In this document: positions 46,032 through 55,114 of the stretch, in pieces
Layout of the letters: every line of letters begins with the position of its first letter
How positions within the stretch are numbered: the first letter of the stretch is position 1
NCBI GenBank assembly: GCA_045544195.1
Contig: JAZPYO010000022.1
Span: 40,701-104,700, forward strand
Direction of reading: 5' to 3'
Source of the DNA: RGIG7213 sp045544195
GTDB taxonomy: Bacteria > Bacillota > Clostridia > Oscillospirales > CAG-272
Length of the DNA: 64,000 bases
Position numbers and translations under genes: made by a program
Notes under the pieces: model-generated
What the model saw: the letters and a program-made list of their open reading frames with translations, nothing else
Database searches by the model: none
What the model was told of the DNA's origin: nothing

Positions 46032-46691
46032 TTATTTTTTTCCGGAAGCAAGGAATTTGTAAACGAGAGCTGCCAAAGCTCCGCCTGCCAGAGGAGCTAC
46101 TATAAATACCCATACGCATGAAAGGCTCTCACCGCCTGCCAGAAGCGCAGGACCGAAGCTTCTTGCGGGATTCACAGATGTTCCTGTGAAATGGATACCC
46201 AGAATATGAACGAGCGTCAGTGAAAGACCTATAACTATACCTGCAACAGAGCCGTTTTCAGTCTTGGATGTAACACCGAGAATAGCAAGAACGAATACGA
46301 ACGTCAGAACGACCTCGATTATCAGGGATGCTATTATATCGTTGTTATACAAAGCGTTTGAGCCGAGATTGCTTTCGCTGCCGAACAGTGCCAGAAGCCC
46401 TGCTGCACCCGCAATAGCACCCGCAAACTGAGCTACGATATATCCGATAAAATCAATTGCGGTCATCTTGCCGCTTATCAACATTGCTATTGATACAGCG
46501 GGGTTGATATGGCAGCCTGAGATGTTGCCTATCGAATATGCCATAGCGACTATAACAAGACCGAATGAAAGAGCCGTGAGCAGATATCCGCCCGTAACAT
46601 CACATCCTACGGCGCACGCCGTTCCGCAAGCAAAAAATACAAGCACGAATGTGCCTATAAATTCCGCAACGTATTTCTTCAAAGATAACAT
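46032..46691 (-). CDS. MIP-family aquaporin (AqpZ-like)
   Basis: 219 residues, six helices, with both NPA boxes: GCHINPAVSIAM and TGTSVNPARSFGPALL. The second box is followed by Arg-Ser as in water-specific AqpZ, not Arg-Asp as in GlpF, and the length fits AqpZ. Water flux is the best guess, although the co-oriented glycerophosphodiesterase gene 33 bases downstream makes a glycerol role worth testing. The start has GGAGG upstream. Confidence 0.92.
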   Translation of the reverse strand: MLSLKKYVAEFIGTFVLVFFACGTACAVGCDVTGGYLLTALSFGLVIVAMAYSIGNISGCHINPAVSIAMLISGKMTAIDFIGYIVAQFAGAIAGAAGLLALFGSESNLGSNALYNNDIIASLIIEVVLTFVFVLAILGVTSKTENGSVAGIVIGLSLTLVHILGIHFTGTSVNPARSFGPALLAGGESLSCVWVFIVAPLAGGALAALVYKFLASGKK

Positions 46692-46888
46692 TGTAAAGAC
46701 CTCCTTTTAATCAAAAACTTACGGCAGATACACATTGCCGCATTAGTAAATAAGATTTTACCACATTTAAAACGAATTTGCAATACATATCGCATAAAAA
46801 AATCAAAAAATTATTATTCTTTTTAGTGATTGTGCATCAAGCTATCCTTTTTTGATTTCCATAAAAGATTTTATTCATATAAAATCCA

Positions 46889-46917
46889 TTGACTTTTTTG
46901 CTTTCCTGTGATAAAAT
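46889..46917 (+). promoter_or_regulatory. Promoter of the DegV gene
   Basis: TTGACT (46889-46894), 17 bases, TAAAAT (46912-46917). The rest of the 46692-46888 gap is A/T-rich without visible genes. Confidence 0.7.
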
Positions 46918-46977
46918 AAAGCAGAAATTTCAAAGCCTTCGACGCAAACGGATGAGGCTGAACGGAGATGGGTAATT

Positions 46978-47886
46978 ATGGATAACAAATACATACTTTC
47001 ATGCGAATCAACGGCTGATATTCCCTATTCACATATGGTGGAAAGGGACATTCCCGTAATATTCTATACATACACGATAGACGAAACAGAATACGTTGAC
47101 AATATGAGCAGAGATCCTAAGGCGCTTGATGATTTCTACGGCTTTATCGCTGACGGAAAACTCCCTACCACCTCGCAGATCAACTACCACAAGTATTACG
47201 ATTATTTTGACGCGCTTTTGCAAAAGGGCGACGTATTGCATATTAACTTCAGCTCAGGTCTTACTCCGTCTGTGAACAATGCGATCCAGGCGGCAAAGGC
47301 TCTTAAAGAAAAGTACCCCGAAAGAAAAATATCGGTAATAGATTCCTATTGCGCATGCTCAGGCTACGGTCTTTTGGTCGATGAGGCAGCTGACAGACGC
47401 GATGCGGGTATGAGCTTTGAGGAGCTTGAAAAATGGGTGCTTGACAACCGTTCAAAAATGCATCACCAATTTTTCTCAACAGACCTTACGATGTTCCGCA
47501 GAGGCGGCAGGGTTTCAGGTCCTGCGGCAGCAGTCGGAACACTTCTCGGAATATGCCCTATTATGCACCTTAACGAGCTTGGACGCATAATAGCTTACGA
47601 CAAGGTAAAAGGAAAGAAAAAGGCCATTGCAAAGACCGTAAACGATATATTATCCCACGCGGACGGCGGCAGCAGCTACAGCGGAAAATTCTACATTGCA
47701 CACTCAAACTGCATTGAAATGGCTGAGGCGACAAAGGAAGCCATAAAGCAGGCTATGCCGAACATTGACGGCGACATTAAAATATTTGACATCGGAACGA
47801 TAATTGCCTCTCATACAGGCGTCGGAACCGTTGCCTGCTTCTTCTTCGGTGAAGACAGAAACGAATGCGCAAAAAAAGGCAAATAA
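46978..47886 (+). CDS. DegV family fatty acid-binding protein
   Basis: 302 residues, complete. N-terminal YILSCESTADIPYSHMVERD, the TTSQIN motif near residue 62, FSSGLTPSVNNAIQAA, and the glycine-rich GGRVSGPAAAVGTLLGICPI segment are family marks. DegV/FakB proteins hold a fatty acid for phosphorylation by FakA; fakA is not in the window. GGAG lies 10 bases before the ATG. Confidence 0.95.
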   Translation: MDNKYILSCESTADIPYSHMVERDIPVIFYTYTIDETEYVDNMSRDPKALDDFYGFIADGKLPTTSQINYHKYYDYFDALLQKGDVLHINFSSGLTPSVNNAIQAAKALKEKYPERKISVIDSYCACSGYGLLVDEAADRRDAGMSFEELEKWVLDNRSKMHHQFFSTDLTMFRRGGRVSGPAAAVGTLLGICPIMHLNELGRIIAYDKVKGKKKAIAKTVNDILSHADGGSSYSGKFYIAHSNCIEMAEATKEAIKQAMPNIDGDIKIFDIGTIIASHTGVGTVACFFFGEDRNECAKKGK

Positions 47887-47934
47887 TACTATCGGGGCTG
47901 TACTTTGGTGCAGCCCCTTGTAAACGGTAAAAAT

Positions 47935-49290
47935 ATGCAAACAAATCAGATCATTCACGGAAAGGTATTTCCGACGCTTGTAAAATTCGCCTTACCCGTA
48001 ATGCTCGCCCTTTTTCTTCAGGCTCTTTACGGAGCTGTCGATATGTGGGTAGTCGGAAGGTACGCAGAGACATCGGACGTTTCGGGCGTTTCAACGGGCA
48101 GTATGCTGATACAGACTGTAACGATGATAATAAGCGGTCTTTCAGTAGGTGTCACAGTCCTTGTAGGCCGCAGGATAGGTCAAGAGGAATACGATCTTGC
48201 CGCAAGAGCAATAGGCGGCGGAATATTCATATTTTCAATTCTCGCCATTATATTTACATCAGTATCATTACTGCTGCCGCAACAGCTTGCAACGCTTATG
48301 AACGCTCCGAGTGAAGCGTTCGATCAGACAGTTCAATATATAATGATATGCGGCGGAGGCTTCGTTTTTATAATCGCATATAACCTTCTGGGCAGTATAT
48401 TCAGAGGCATCGGCGACTCAAAAACTCCGCTTATAACCGTGGCAATAGCCTGCCTTATCAACATTCCCGCAGATATACTTTTCGTAAAGGTGCTGCATAT
48501 GGGCGCAGCGGGTGCATCGTGCGCTACGGTAATGGCGCAGGCAGTAAGCGTCCTTATTTCCCTTATCGTAATAAAGAAAAAGGATCTGCCGTTCAAGTTC
48601 AGAATACAGATGATAAAGCCTCAGAAAAGCATAATACTCACCGAGCTTGGTTTAGGCGTGCCGATAGCGTTTCAGGAGCTTCTTGTCGGTATATCGTTTC
48701 TTGTAATAATGGCAATAGTCAACAGCATCGATGTCGCTTCTTCTGCGGGTGTCGGGGTCGCTGAAAAGGTATGTGCATTCATTATGCTCGTTCCGTCTGC
48801 GTTTTCACAATCAATGTCGGCATTCGTTGCGCAGAATATGGGCGCTCAGAAAACAAAGCGCGCGCAAAACGCCCTGATCTGCGGAATACTCACATCGTTT
48901 GCCTGCGGGCTTGTAATGTTTTACCTTGCTTTTTTCCACGGCGATATTCTGTGCGGTATATTTTCGAAGGAGTCAGACGTAATTCTGCGCGGACACAGCT
49001 ATCTTAAGGCATACGCAATAGACTGCCTTCTGACTCCGTTTTTATTCTGCTTTATAGGGTATTTCAGCGGCCTTGGCAGAACGACATTCGTTATGCTTCA
49101 GGGAATAGTCGGCGCATTTTTCGTAAGAATACCGGTAGTTTATCTCATCAGCCGAATAAAAGACTGTACACTTTTTCAGATCGGACTTGCAACTCCCTGC
49201 TCTACAACAGTTCAGATAATTCTGTGTCTTATTATGCTGATATTCGTCACGAAAACGATGAAAAACAAAAAAAGTAATCTTCGGATATAA
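47935..49290 (+). CDS. MATE family multidrug/Na+ efflux transporter
   Basis: 451 residues from the ATG at 47935, twelve predicted helices in two halves. Typical MATE segments include FALPVMLALFLQALYGAVDM at the start of the first half and LGLGVPIAFQELLVGISF at the start of the second. It exports organic cations or drugs using a Na+ or H+ gradient. A stem-loop (47894-47919) separates it from degV. Its last codons abut an RHS-type remnant, so its C-terminus may have been altered at that junction. Confidence 0.93.
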   Translation: MQTNQIIHGKVFPTLVKFALPVMLALFLQALYGAVDMWVVGRYAETSDVSGVSTGSMLIQTVTMIISGLSVGVTVLVGRRIGQEEYDLAARAIGGGIFIFSILAIIFTSVSLLLPQQLATLMNAPSEAFDQTVQYIMICGGGFVFIIAYNLLGSIFRGIGDSKTPLITVAIACLINIPADILFVKVLHMGAAGASCATVMAQAVSVLISLIVIKKKDLPFKFRIQMIKPQKSIILTELGLGVPIAFQELLVGISFLVIMAIVNSIDVASSAGVGVAEKVCAFIMLVPSAFSQSMSAFVAQNMGAQKTKRAQNALICGILTSFACGLVMFYLAFFHGDILCGIFSKESDVILRGHSYLKAYAIDCLLTPFLFCFIGYFSGLGRTTFVMLQGIVGAFFVRIPVVYLISRIKDCTLFQIGLATPCSTTVQIILCLIMLIFVTKTMKNKKSNLRI

Positions 49291-49638
49291 CGGTCGCGAC
49301 GGTGTTGTAACCGATGATAACGGACTTATCTACATGAGGGCGCGTTATTACTCGCCTGAAATGAAGCGATTCATCAATGCTGATATTGTTGCGGGAGAAA
49401 TTTCCAATGCAATCACACTGAACCGCTTTGCCTATGCAAACGGAAACCCTGTTTCCTTCGTTGATCCGTTTGGATCGAGTGCGTTTGATTTTATCAGGGA
49501 TGCAGTTGCAAAAGGCAAAAAATTCTCAAAACCGGTTGGGAGGCTACAAAAGAAATTGCCTCAGCAATATATCACAATACTGACGAAGCGGCAGAAGCAA
49601 TAAAAAATGGTAATTTTATTGATCGGGGAAATAAATAA
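49283..49638 (+). pseudogene. 3' remnant of an RHS-repeat toxin-type gene, frameshifted
   Basis: From 49283 the frame reads YNGRDGVVTDDNGLIYMRAR, then YYSPEMKRFINADIVAGEI, ALNR-like TLNRFAYANGNP and FVDPFG: the RHS-repeat core found just before variable toxin tips. There is no start codon for a full gene and no upstream RHS repeats, so this is a 5'-truncated end. After the core, the frame ends at 49603, but reading one base back from the AAAAAA tract at 49518 gives KTGWEATKEIASAIYHNTDE and on to a stop at 49638, followed directly by the next gene. A one-base deletion in the tip is the simplest explanation. Confidence 0.8.
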
Positions 49639-49658
49639 GAAATTCAAGGAGAAAAGCC

Positions 49659-50195
49659 ATGAAAGCGTATCTAAAGAAAATTATCAGTTGTGTAGTAGCA
49701 GCACTTATATCGTTCAGTTTGTTCAGCTGCAATTCCAATCAGATGGATGAAGAAAAAATAGCTACGGATATGGAGGGGGTTTTGACCCGACTGTTTAATG
49801 CCGTGCAGCTTCAGGATAAAGAGACGTTTAAAACTTTTTTTGCCGATGATGTCATCGAATTGCCGGATTTTGAAACCGGATGCGATGATGTCTTTGATCG
49901 GTACCGAGGAGAATTGGTCAGTGTGAAATTTCGCGGTTTGGGTTCTACAGGAAAACGTATTGTACCGGAAGAAGAGATCTGTTATGCACATATGACATTT
50001 AACGTTATTACAAGCGAAGCTGAGTATAAGGCAGTCGTAGAATGTTATACCCAATATGAATCCAAATACCCCAATGATCCATACAAGATCAAAAAGTTTG
50101 CCGTTTTAGACGAGGAAAACGATGATGATTTTGATCATGGATACGGTTTTTCTCAAAGACAGGGTATTTTCTATCCCGGTTGGCTTGATGAGTAA
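49659..50195 (+). CDS. DUF5104-like lipoprotein, possible immunity protein
   Basis: 178 residues with lipobox LFSC (Cys24). The order of a helical start (LTRLFNAVQLQDKETFKTFF), then ETGCDDVFDRYRGELVS, then a beta sheet ending in an IKKFAV strand resembles DUF5104 lipoproteins. It starts 20 bases after the end of the RHS toxin remnant, the normal place for an immunity gene, and has an AAGGAGA ribosome binding site. The immunity role is inferred only from position; a general lipoprotein is the alternative. Confidence 0.75.
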   Translation: MKAYLKKIISCVVAALISFSLFSCNSNQMDEEKIATDMEGVLTRLFNAVQLQDKETFKTFFADDVIELPDFETGCDDVFDRYRGELVSVKFRGLGSTGKRIVPEEEICYAHMTFNVITSEAEYKAVVECYTQYESKYPNDPYKIKKFAVLDEENDDDFDHGYGFSQRQGIFYPGWLDE

Positions 50196-50293
50196 CGCAA
50201 GAAATGAAAATCGGTTGATCTTTCATACGTTGTGTGTGCTTTAATAATACACAGGGCGGTTACTTGTGTTATAAAAACCAAATGAATATATAA

Positions 50294-50340
50294 ATATCCC
50301 GCAGACAAGAGCTTTAATGCTTCGTCTGCGGGATATATTT
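50294..50340. terminator. Bidirectional terminator
   Basis: ATATCCCGCAGAC (50294-50306) pairs with GTCTGCGGGATAT (50324-50336), between the convergent lipoprotein and SulP genes. Confidence 0.85.
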
Positions 50341-51983
50341 TACTGTTCGTCAAAAACCATTTTTTTTGATGCTGCTATTGCATATGTAATATTCGGAAGG
50401 AAGGCATCGCCGCCTGCCTTAGATGCAAGACCTGATTTTTTCATTGCCTTCATCGGCTGAGCGTTTACGTGCGAGAAAAGCACCTTTACTCCGCTTTCAC
50501 TGCATTTATCAAATAATGCTTCAAGAGCGTTCATTCCCGTTGCATCAATGCTTAAAACGCTTTCCATGCCGAGAATTATGCATCGCGTATCATCTCTTAC
50601 AGTTATTCTCGCTATGATGTCGGAAGCGCCGAAGAACAAGGGGCCGTTTACCTCATACACCTTGACACCGAAAGGCACATTTACAGCAGCCTCTTCGTTT
50701 TCATCATCGCCAAAGGCGCGCACGCTCGCCACATCGCTCATACGCTTCATAAAAAGAATACACGCAAGAACGATGCCGACTACGATCGCTACCACAAGGT
50801 CAAACACAACAGTAAGAACAAATGTCAAAACAAGAACGAATATATCGCTTTTGGGAGCAGTTTTCACAAGACGTACAAACGGTCTCCACTGGCACATATT
50901 GTAAGCTACTCCGAACAGCACAGCTGCAATTACAGGCATAGGAATGAGCGATGCGTAAGGCATAAGCAAAACGAGAACGAGAAGCAGAACGACTGCGTGT
51001 ACCATACCTGCTATCGGTGTTTTTCCGCCGTTTTTGATATTTGCCGCAGTTCTCGCAATAGCGCCTGTCGCAGGAATACCGCCAAACAGAGCCGAGCCGA
51101 TATTACCTATTCCCTGCGCAACCAATTCTGCGTTGGAATTATGCTTCGTATTAGTCATACCGTCGGCTACAACACAGGACAAAAGCGACTCTATCGCCGC
51201 CAGCACCGCAATGGTGAATGCATCGGGCAAAACGCTTCTGGCAAGTGAAAGATCAAAGCTCGGAGCTTGGAATTTCGGAATTTCTCCGCTTACTGTATAC
51301 AGATCGCCTATCGTATTGACATTAAGATTGCAAAGTCCGACGATCAGTGATCCGACGAGTACTGCAACGAGCGATGCGGGAACCTTGTTCAGATACTTGA
51401 TCTTCGGCCACAGAAATACGATAATAAGGCTTATTATACCGATCATAACGGCGTAATAATTCACCGTGCCGAAATTATCAATGAGCGCACGGAGCTTTTC
51501 TACCGTTTCTATCGGCTTTTCACCGTTCTGATACGTTACGCCGAAAAAGTCCTTAAGCTGTCCTATAAGTATCGTAACTGCTATACCTGCGGTAAAACCC
51601 GTCGTTATGGTATACGGTATAAATTTTATCAGTGCGCCGAGCTTGCACACACCCATAAGTATAAGTATGATACCTGCCATAACGGTTGCAAGCATAAGTC
51701 CGCTCATGCCGTTTTTCGCAACTATTCCTGCGACGATAGTGGCAAACGCCGCTGTCGGACCTGCGATCTGCACGCGGCTTCCGCCGAAAAATGAGATGAG
51801 AAATCCCGCAACGATCGCCGTATACAAGCCCTGCTCGGGCTCTACTCCCGATGCCAGAGCCAACGCAATTGAAAGCGGCAAAGCGATGATCGCAACAATA
51901 ATACCCGCTATAATGTCGGACACAAGCTGCTTTTTTGTATAGCCCTTGAAGCAGGAAAACAGGGCGGGCTTCAAATAATTCAT
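50340..51983 (-). CDS. SulP/SLC26 family anion transporter with STAS domain
   Basis: 547 residues. N-terminal transporter of about ten to fourteen helices with the SulP marks DIIAGIIVAIIALPLSIALA and GGSRVQIAGPTAAF; C-terminal STAS domain (about 440-545) with CIILGMESVLSIDATGMNAL. The family moves sulfate, bicarbonate or dicarboxylates, and no neighbouring gene points to one of these. It has its own promoter at 52059-52031. Confidence 0.95.
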   Translation of the reverse strand: MNYLKPALFSCFKGYTKKQLVSDIIAGIIVAIIALPLSIALALASGVEPEQGLYTAIVAGFLISFFGGSRVQIAGPTAAFATIVAGIVAKNGMSGLMLATVMAGIILILMGVCKLGALIKFIPYTITTGFTAGIAVTILIGQLKDFFGVTYQNGEKPIETVEKLRALIDNFGTVNYYAVMIGIISLIIVFLWPKIKYLNKVPASLVAVLVGSLIVGLCNLNVNTIGDLYTVSGEIPKFQAPSFDLSLARSVLPDAFTIAVLAAIESLLSCVVADGMTNTKHNSNAELVAQGIGNIGSALFGGIPATGAIARTAANIKNGGKTPIAGMVHAVVLLLVLVLLMPYASLIPMPVIAAVLFGVAYNMCQWRPFVRLVKTAPKSDIFVLVLTFVLTVVFDLVVAIVVGIVLACILFMKRMSDVASVRAFGDDENEEAAVNVPFGVKVYEVNGPLFFGASDIIARITVRDDTRCIILGMESVLSIDATGMNALEALFDKCSESGVKVLFSHVNAQPMKAMKKSGLASKAGGDAFLPNITYAIAASKKMVFDEQ

Positions 51984-52030
51984 AAAAGACTCCGAAAATA
52001 ATTATAATTTACACATCTACCAAACTCGGT

Positions 52031-52059
52031 ATTGTATCACAATTCGTCACCACATTCAA
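52031..52059 (-). promoter_or_regulatory. Promoter of the SulP gene
   Basis: TTGAAT (52059-52054), 17 bases, TACAAT (52036-52031) on the minus strand. Confidence 0.7.
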
Positions 52060-52099
52060 GTCTTTCGTGAATTTTTTTCAATATTTTTTATTTTTGCTA

Positions 52100-52128
52100 T
52101 TGCAAACGGAAATGAGTTGTAGTATAAT
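52100..52128 (+). promoter_or_regulatory. Promoter of the aminotransferase gene
   Basis: TTGCAA (52100-52105), 17 bases, TATAAT (52123-52128), divergent from the SulP promoter. Confidence 0.7.
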
Positions 52129-52171
52129 GTAATGTTGAAAAAACTATACTGAAACAGGAACGGTCACAAGT

Positions 52172-53461
52172 ATGAAAAAATACACAGAAATGTCACCTGA
52201 AGAATTGAAGAAGGAGTACGCATACGTACTTGACGAATACACAAGGATCAAGGCGCAGAAGCTGTCGCTTGATATGTCAAGAGGTAAGCCCAATACAGAG
52301 CAGCTCAACATAACAGAATCGCTTCTCGGTATATTGCACAGCAGCGAGCAATGCACAGCAAGCGACGGAACGGACTGCAGAAACTACGGTCTGCTTTTCG
52401 GATTGCCCGAGGCGCGCGATCTGTTTTCCGAGCTTCTGGGAATACCCGCTGACAACATAATACTCGGCGGAAACTCCAGCCTTAATATGATGTACGATAC
52501 AGTTGCAAGAGCGATGCTTTACGGTGTTTACGGCTCGGATACCCCCTGGTGCCGCTTGCCTGAGGTAAAATTCCTTTGCCCTGTACCCGGCTATGACAGA
52601 CACTTCGGTATATGCCAATCTCTCGGCATAAAGATGATAAATATCGATATGACACCGACAGGTCCTGATATGGATAAGATCGAGGCTCTTGTAGCTGAAG
52701 ACCCATCAATAAAAGGAATATGGTGCGTTCCGAAATATTCAAATCCGGACGGCATTACATATTCCGATGAAACGGTACGCCGCTTTGCAAATTTAAAAAC
52801 TGCCGCAAAGGATTTCAGAATATTCTGGGACAACGCTTACGCAGTACACGATATTGAAGAGGACGGCGACAAGCTCCTTAATCTCTTCCAGCTCGTTCAG
52901 GGAACGGAAAACGAGGATAAGCTGTTTTACTTCTTCTCCACATCAAAGATCTCTTTCCCCGGAAGCGGTGTTGCTTTGATGGCGGTAAGCGCAAACAACC
53001 GTGAGCAGATAAAGAGCGTAATGCAGGTACAGACTATCGGCTCAGACAAGATCAATCAGCTTCGCCACGTAAGATATTTCACAAACGCCGAGGGTATTAT
53101 GGACCATATGCGTTTACACGCGCGTCACATCAAGCCCAAATTCGAGATCGTTCTCAACGCTCTTGAAGAAGAGCTCGGAGAAACTGGCATAGCATCCTGG
53201 TTCAGCCCGAAAGGCGGATATTTCATAAGCCTTAACACGCTTGACGGACTTGCAAAGGAAACGTACCGTCTTGCAAAGGAAGCAGGCGTAACTCTTACGG
53301 GCGCAGGCGCAACGTTCCCCTACGGAATAGACCCGAAGGACAGAAATCTCCGACTTGCCCCGACGTATCCGTCAAATGAGGAGCTTGCTATTGCAATAAA
53401 GATAGTATGCCTTTGTGTAAAGCTCGCTTATTTCAATGTTTATAAAAGCGATTTGAAATAA
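52172..53461 (+). CDS. Class I aminotransferase, aspartate aminotransferase subgroup Ic-like
   Basis: 429 residues, PLP fold type I. The substrate-binding start SLDMSRGKPNTEQLNI, the cofactor segment GGNSSLNMMYD, IKGIWCVPKYSNPDGITYSD, the Asp of FWDNAYAVHD and the PLP-Lys motif STSKISFPGSG fit the PF12897 group, to which corynebacterial AspB (type Ic) belongs. It most likely transaminates aspartate or a related amino acid with 2-oxoglutarate. Only a weak AGGAAC ribosome binding site is seen. Stands alone. Confidence 0.9.
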   Translation: MKKYTEMSPEELKKEYAYVLDEYTRIKAQKLSLDMSRGKPNTEQLNITESLLGILHSSEQCTASDGTDCRNYGLLFGLPEARDLFSELLGIPADNIILGGNSSLNMMYDTVARAMLYGVYGSDTPWCRLPEVKFLCPVPGYDRHFGICQSLGIKMINIDMTPTGPDMDKIEALVAEDPSIKGIWCVPKYSNPDGITYSDETVRRFANLKTAAKDFRIFWDNAYAVHDIEEDGDKLLNLFQLVQGTENEDKLFYFFSTSKISFPGSGVALMAVSANNREQIKSVMQVQTIGSDKINQLRHVRYFTNAEGIMDHMRLHARHIKPKFEIVLNALEEELGETGIASWFSPKGGYFISLNTLDGLAKETYRLAKEAGVTLTGAGATFPYGIDPKDRNLRLAPTYPSNEELAIAIKIVCLCVKLAYFNVYKSDLK

Positions 53462-53498
53462 TAAATAGTAAACAAAAAGTAAAATAATACTTTTTTCA

Positions 53499-53527
53499 TT
53501 GACAAAACGCATACAGTATGATACAAT
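53499..53527 (+). promoter_or_regulatory. Promoter of the CNNM leader
   Basis: TTGACA (53499-53504), 17 bases, TACAAT (53522-53527), giving a transcript start near 53534 and an untranslated leader of about 195 bases. Confidence 0.85.
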
Positions 53528-53533
53528 TACAAA

Positions 53534-53674
53534 AAACTTAAATGATTGTGTGAGGATTTTTACCTACTATGGATTCAGTCGAAGGCGATTGTAACAGTAT
53601 TAATACAATTTAATATACAGGCATCCCTGCGGTAATTCCGAAATTGCGGTTTTATTGGCAGGTATGCCTTTTTG
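53534..53674 (+). ncRNA. Structured leader with terminator upstream of the CNNM gene (riboswitch candidate)
   Basis: A 12-bp closing stem (TTAAAT-GA-TTGTGT with AATACAATTTAA) encloses two small hairpins: AGG-N7-CCT, and ACT..CAGTCG-AAGG-CGATTG..AGT, making a three-way junction. About 10 bases later a terminator hairpin (AGGCATCCCTGC / GGCAGGTATGCCT, 53619-53669) ends in five T, 56 bases before the start codon. A promoter, folded domain and premature terminator are the hallmarks of a transcription-controlling riboswitch. I could not match it to a known class by eye. Confidence 0.65.
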
Positions 53675-53729
53675 CGTTTGCTCCACACACAAAATAAATA
53701 CAAAAAAAGAAAGGTCCGGTCTTTTATTT

Positions 53730-55007
53730 ATGCCTGATGGTGTCTTACCTAAAATTATCGTAATAGTGATACTGATATTTATGTCAGCCTATTTTTCCGC
53801 TACTGAAACAGCTTTTTCGTCCTTGAATAAAACAAGGATAAAAAGCATGGCAGAAAAGGGGGACAAAAAAGCCGCTTTGGTTTATAAGCTGTCTGAAAAA
53901 TATGATAAGCTGATATCAACGATTCTTATAGGTAACAATATTGTTAATATACTTTCCGCTTCCTTGGGTACTTTGATCTGCATTGATATTTTGAAGGATG
54001 AAAGCCTTGGAACAACGGTTTCGACATTTGCTCTCACGATTATCGTTCTCATTTTCGGTGAAATATCGCCAAAAACTCTTGCGAAAAATTCTCCCGAAAA
54101 ATTCGCCATTATATCTGCCCCGATAATAAACGCGCTTATCATTCTGCTCACGCCGATCAATTTTATTTTTTCCTTGTGGCAGAGCCTTTTGCTGAAGATA
54201 TTCAAGGTTGAAGAAACACAGAAAATATCGCAGGAAGAGCTTTTGATGATAGTTGACGAGGTACAGCAGGAAGGAAGTATTGATGATGACGACAGCGAGC
54301 TTATAAGAAGCGCTATTGAATTCAGAGATCTTCGCGCTGAGGATATTCTTACTCACCGTATGGACCTTGAAGCCGTTTCGCTTGATTGCGACAAGCAGCT
54401 TATAGCCGAAACATTTTCCACAACAAAGTTTTCAAGACTTCTGATATACGACGAAAGCATTGACAATATTGTCGGCGTAATACACCAGAAGGATTTCTAT
54501 ATAAACGGAAGTATAACAGACAAGGAAATATCCGAAATAATGACCAAGCCCATTTTCGTTCAGAAAACGGAAATGATAAACGATCTGTTAAAGCAGCTCC
54601 AGAAGGAAAAATCGCACGTTGCCGTCGTTCTTGACGAATACTGCGGCACGCTCGGTATCGTTACGATGGAGGATATTCTTGAAGAGCTTGTCGGCGAAAT
54701 ATGGGATGAGCACGACGAGGTCGTTGAGAGCTTTGCGGAAACGCCCGACAAAAACGTATACAAGGTAGACTGCCTTGTTACAACAGATGAATTTTTCGAA
54801 TTCTTCGGTCTCGAATCGGATACCGAAAGCACATCTCTTAACGGCTGGATAATGGAGCAGCTCGGAGATGTACCTGAAACAAACGATTCATTCTCGTACG
54901 AAAATCTTGATATCACCGTGCTTGAAACGGACATACACAGAGCCGTTTACATAACCGTTAAGGTCAACGAAAAACTCGATGATGCAAAAGAAAATGACGA
55001 TGAATAA
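53730..55007 (+). CDS. CNNM/CorC-type transporter (DUF21-CBS-CorC_HlyC)
   Basis: 425 residues from the ATG at 53730 (GAAAGG upstream); earlier in-frame codons fall inside the leader terminator. DUF21 membrane domain with three or four helices (SAYFSATETAFSSLNKTRIK, GEISPKTLAKNSPE), a CBS pair (LTHRMDLEAVSLDCD, MTKPIFVQKTEMINDLLKQL, EYCGTLGIVTMEDILEELVG) and a C-terminal CorC_HlyC domain. Family members export Mg2+ or other divalent cations or are linked to their homeostasis. Expression is probably controlled by the leader upstream. Confidence 0.93.
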   Translation: MPDGVLPKIIVIVILIFMSAYFSATETAFSSLNKTRIKSMAEKGDKKAALVYKLSEKYDKLISTILIGNNIVNILSASLGTLICIDILKDESLGTTVSTFALTIIVLIFGEISPKTLAKNSPEKFAIISAPIINALIILLTPINFIFSLWQSLLLKIFKVEETQKISQEELLMIVDEVQQEGSIDDDDSELIRSAIEFRDLRAEDILTHRMDLEAVSLDCDKQLIAETFSTTKFSRLLIYDESIDNIVGVIHQKDFYINGSITDKEISEIMTKPIFVQKTEMINDLLKQLQKEKSHVAVVLDEYCGTLGIVTMEDILEELVGEIWDEHDEVVESFAETPDKNVYKVDCLVTTDEFFEFFGLESDTESTSLNGWIMEQLGDVPETNDSFSYENLDITVLETDIHRAVYITVKVNEKLDDAKENDDE

Positions 55008-55065
55008 AGCTGCAATTAAGCTGCGTTTCAAATCCGAAAGAGCGTTTGTGATACAGTAGAATAAA

Positions 55066-55104
55066 AAAACACGGTATACCTGCTGCAAGGTACACCGTGT
55101 TTTT
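55066..55104. terminator. Bidirectional terminator
   Basis: AAAAACACGGTATACC pairs with GGTACACCGTGTTTTT (one mismatch), between the convergent CNNM and ASCH genes, with T-runs on both strands. Confidence 0.88.
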
Positions 55105-55114
55105 ATACTGTTTA

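Noticed and set aside
46032..46691. Naming the MIP channel glpF because of the adjacent glycerophosphodiesterase
   Set aside because: The second NPA box is followed by Arg-Ser and the protein has 219 residues, both of AqpZ type. The neighbour alone is not enough.
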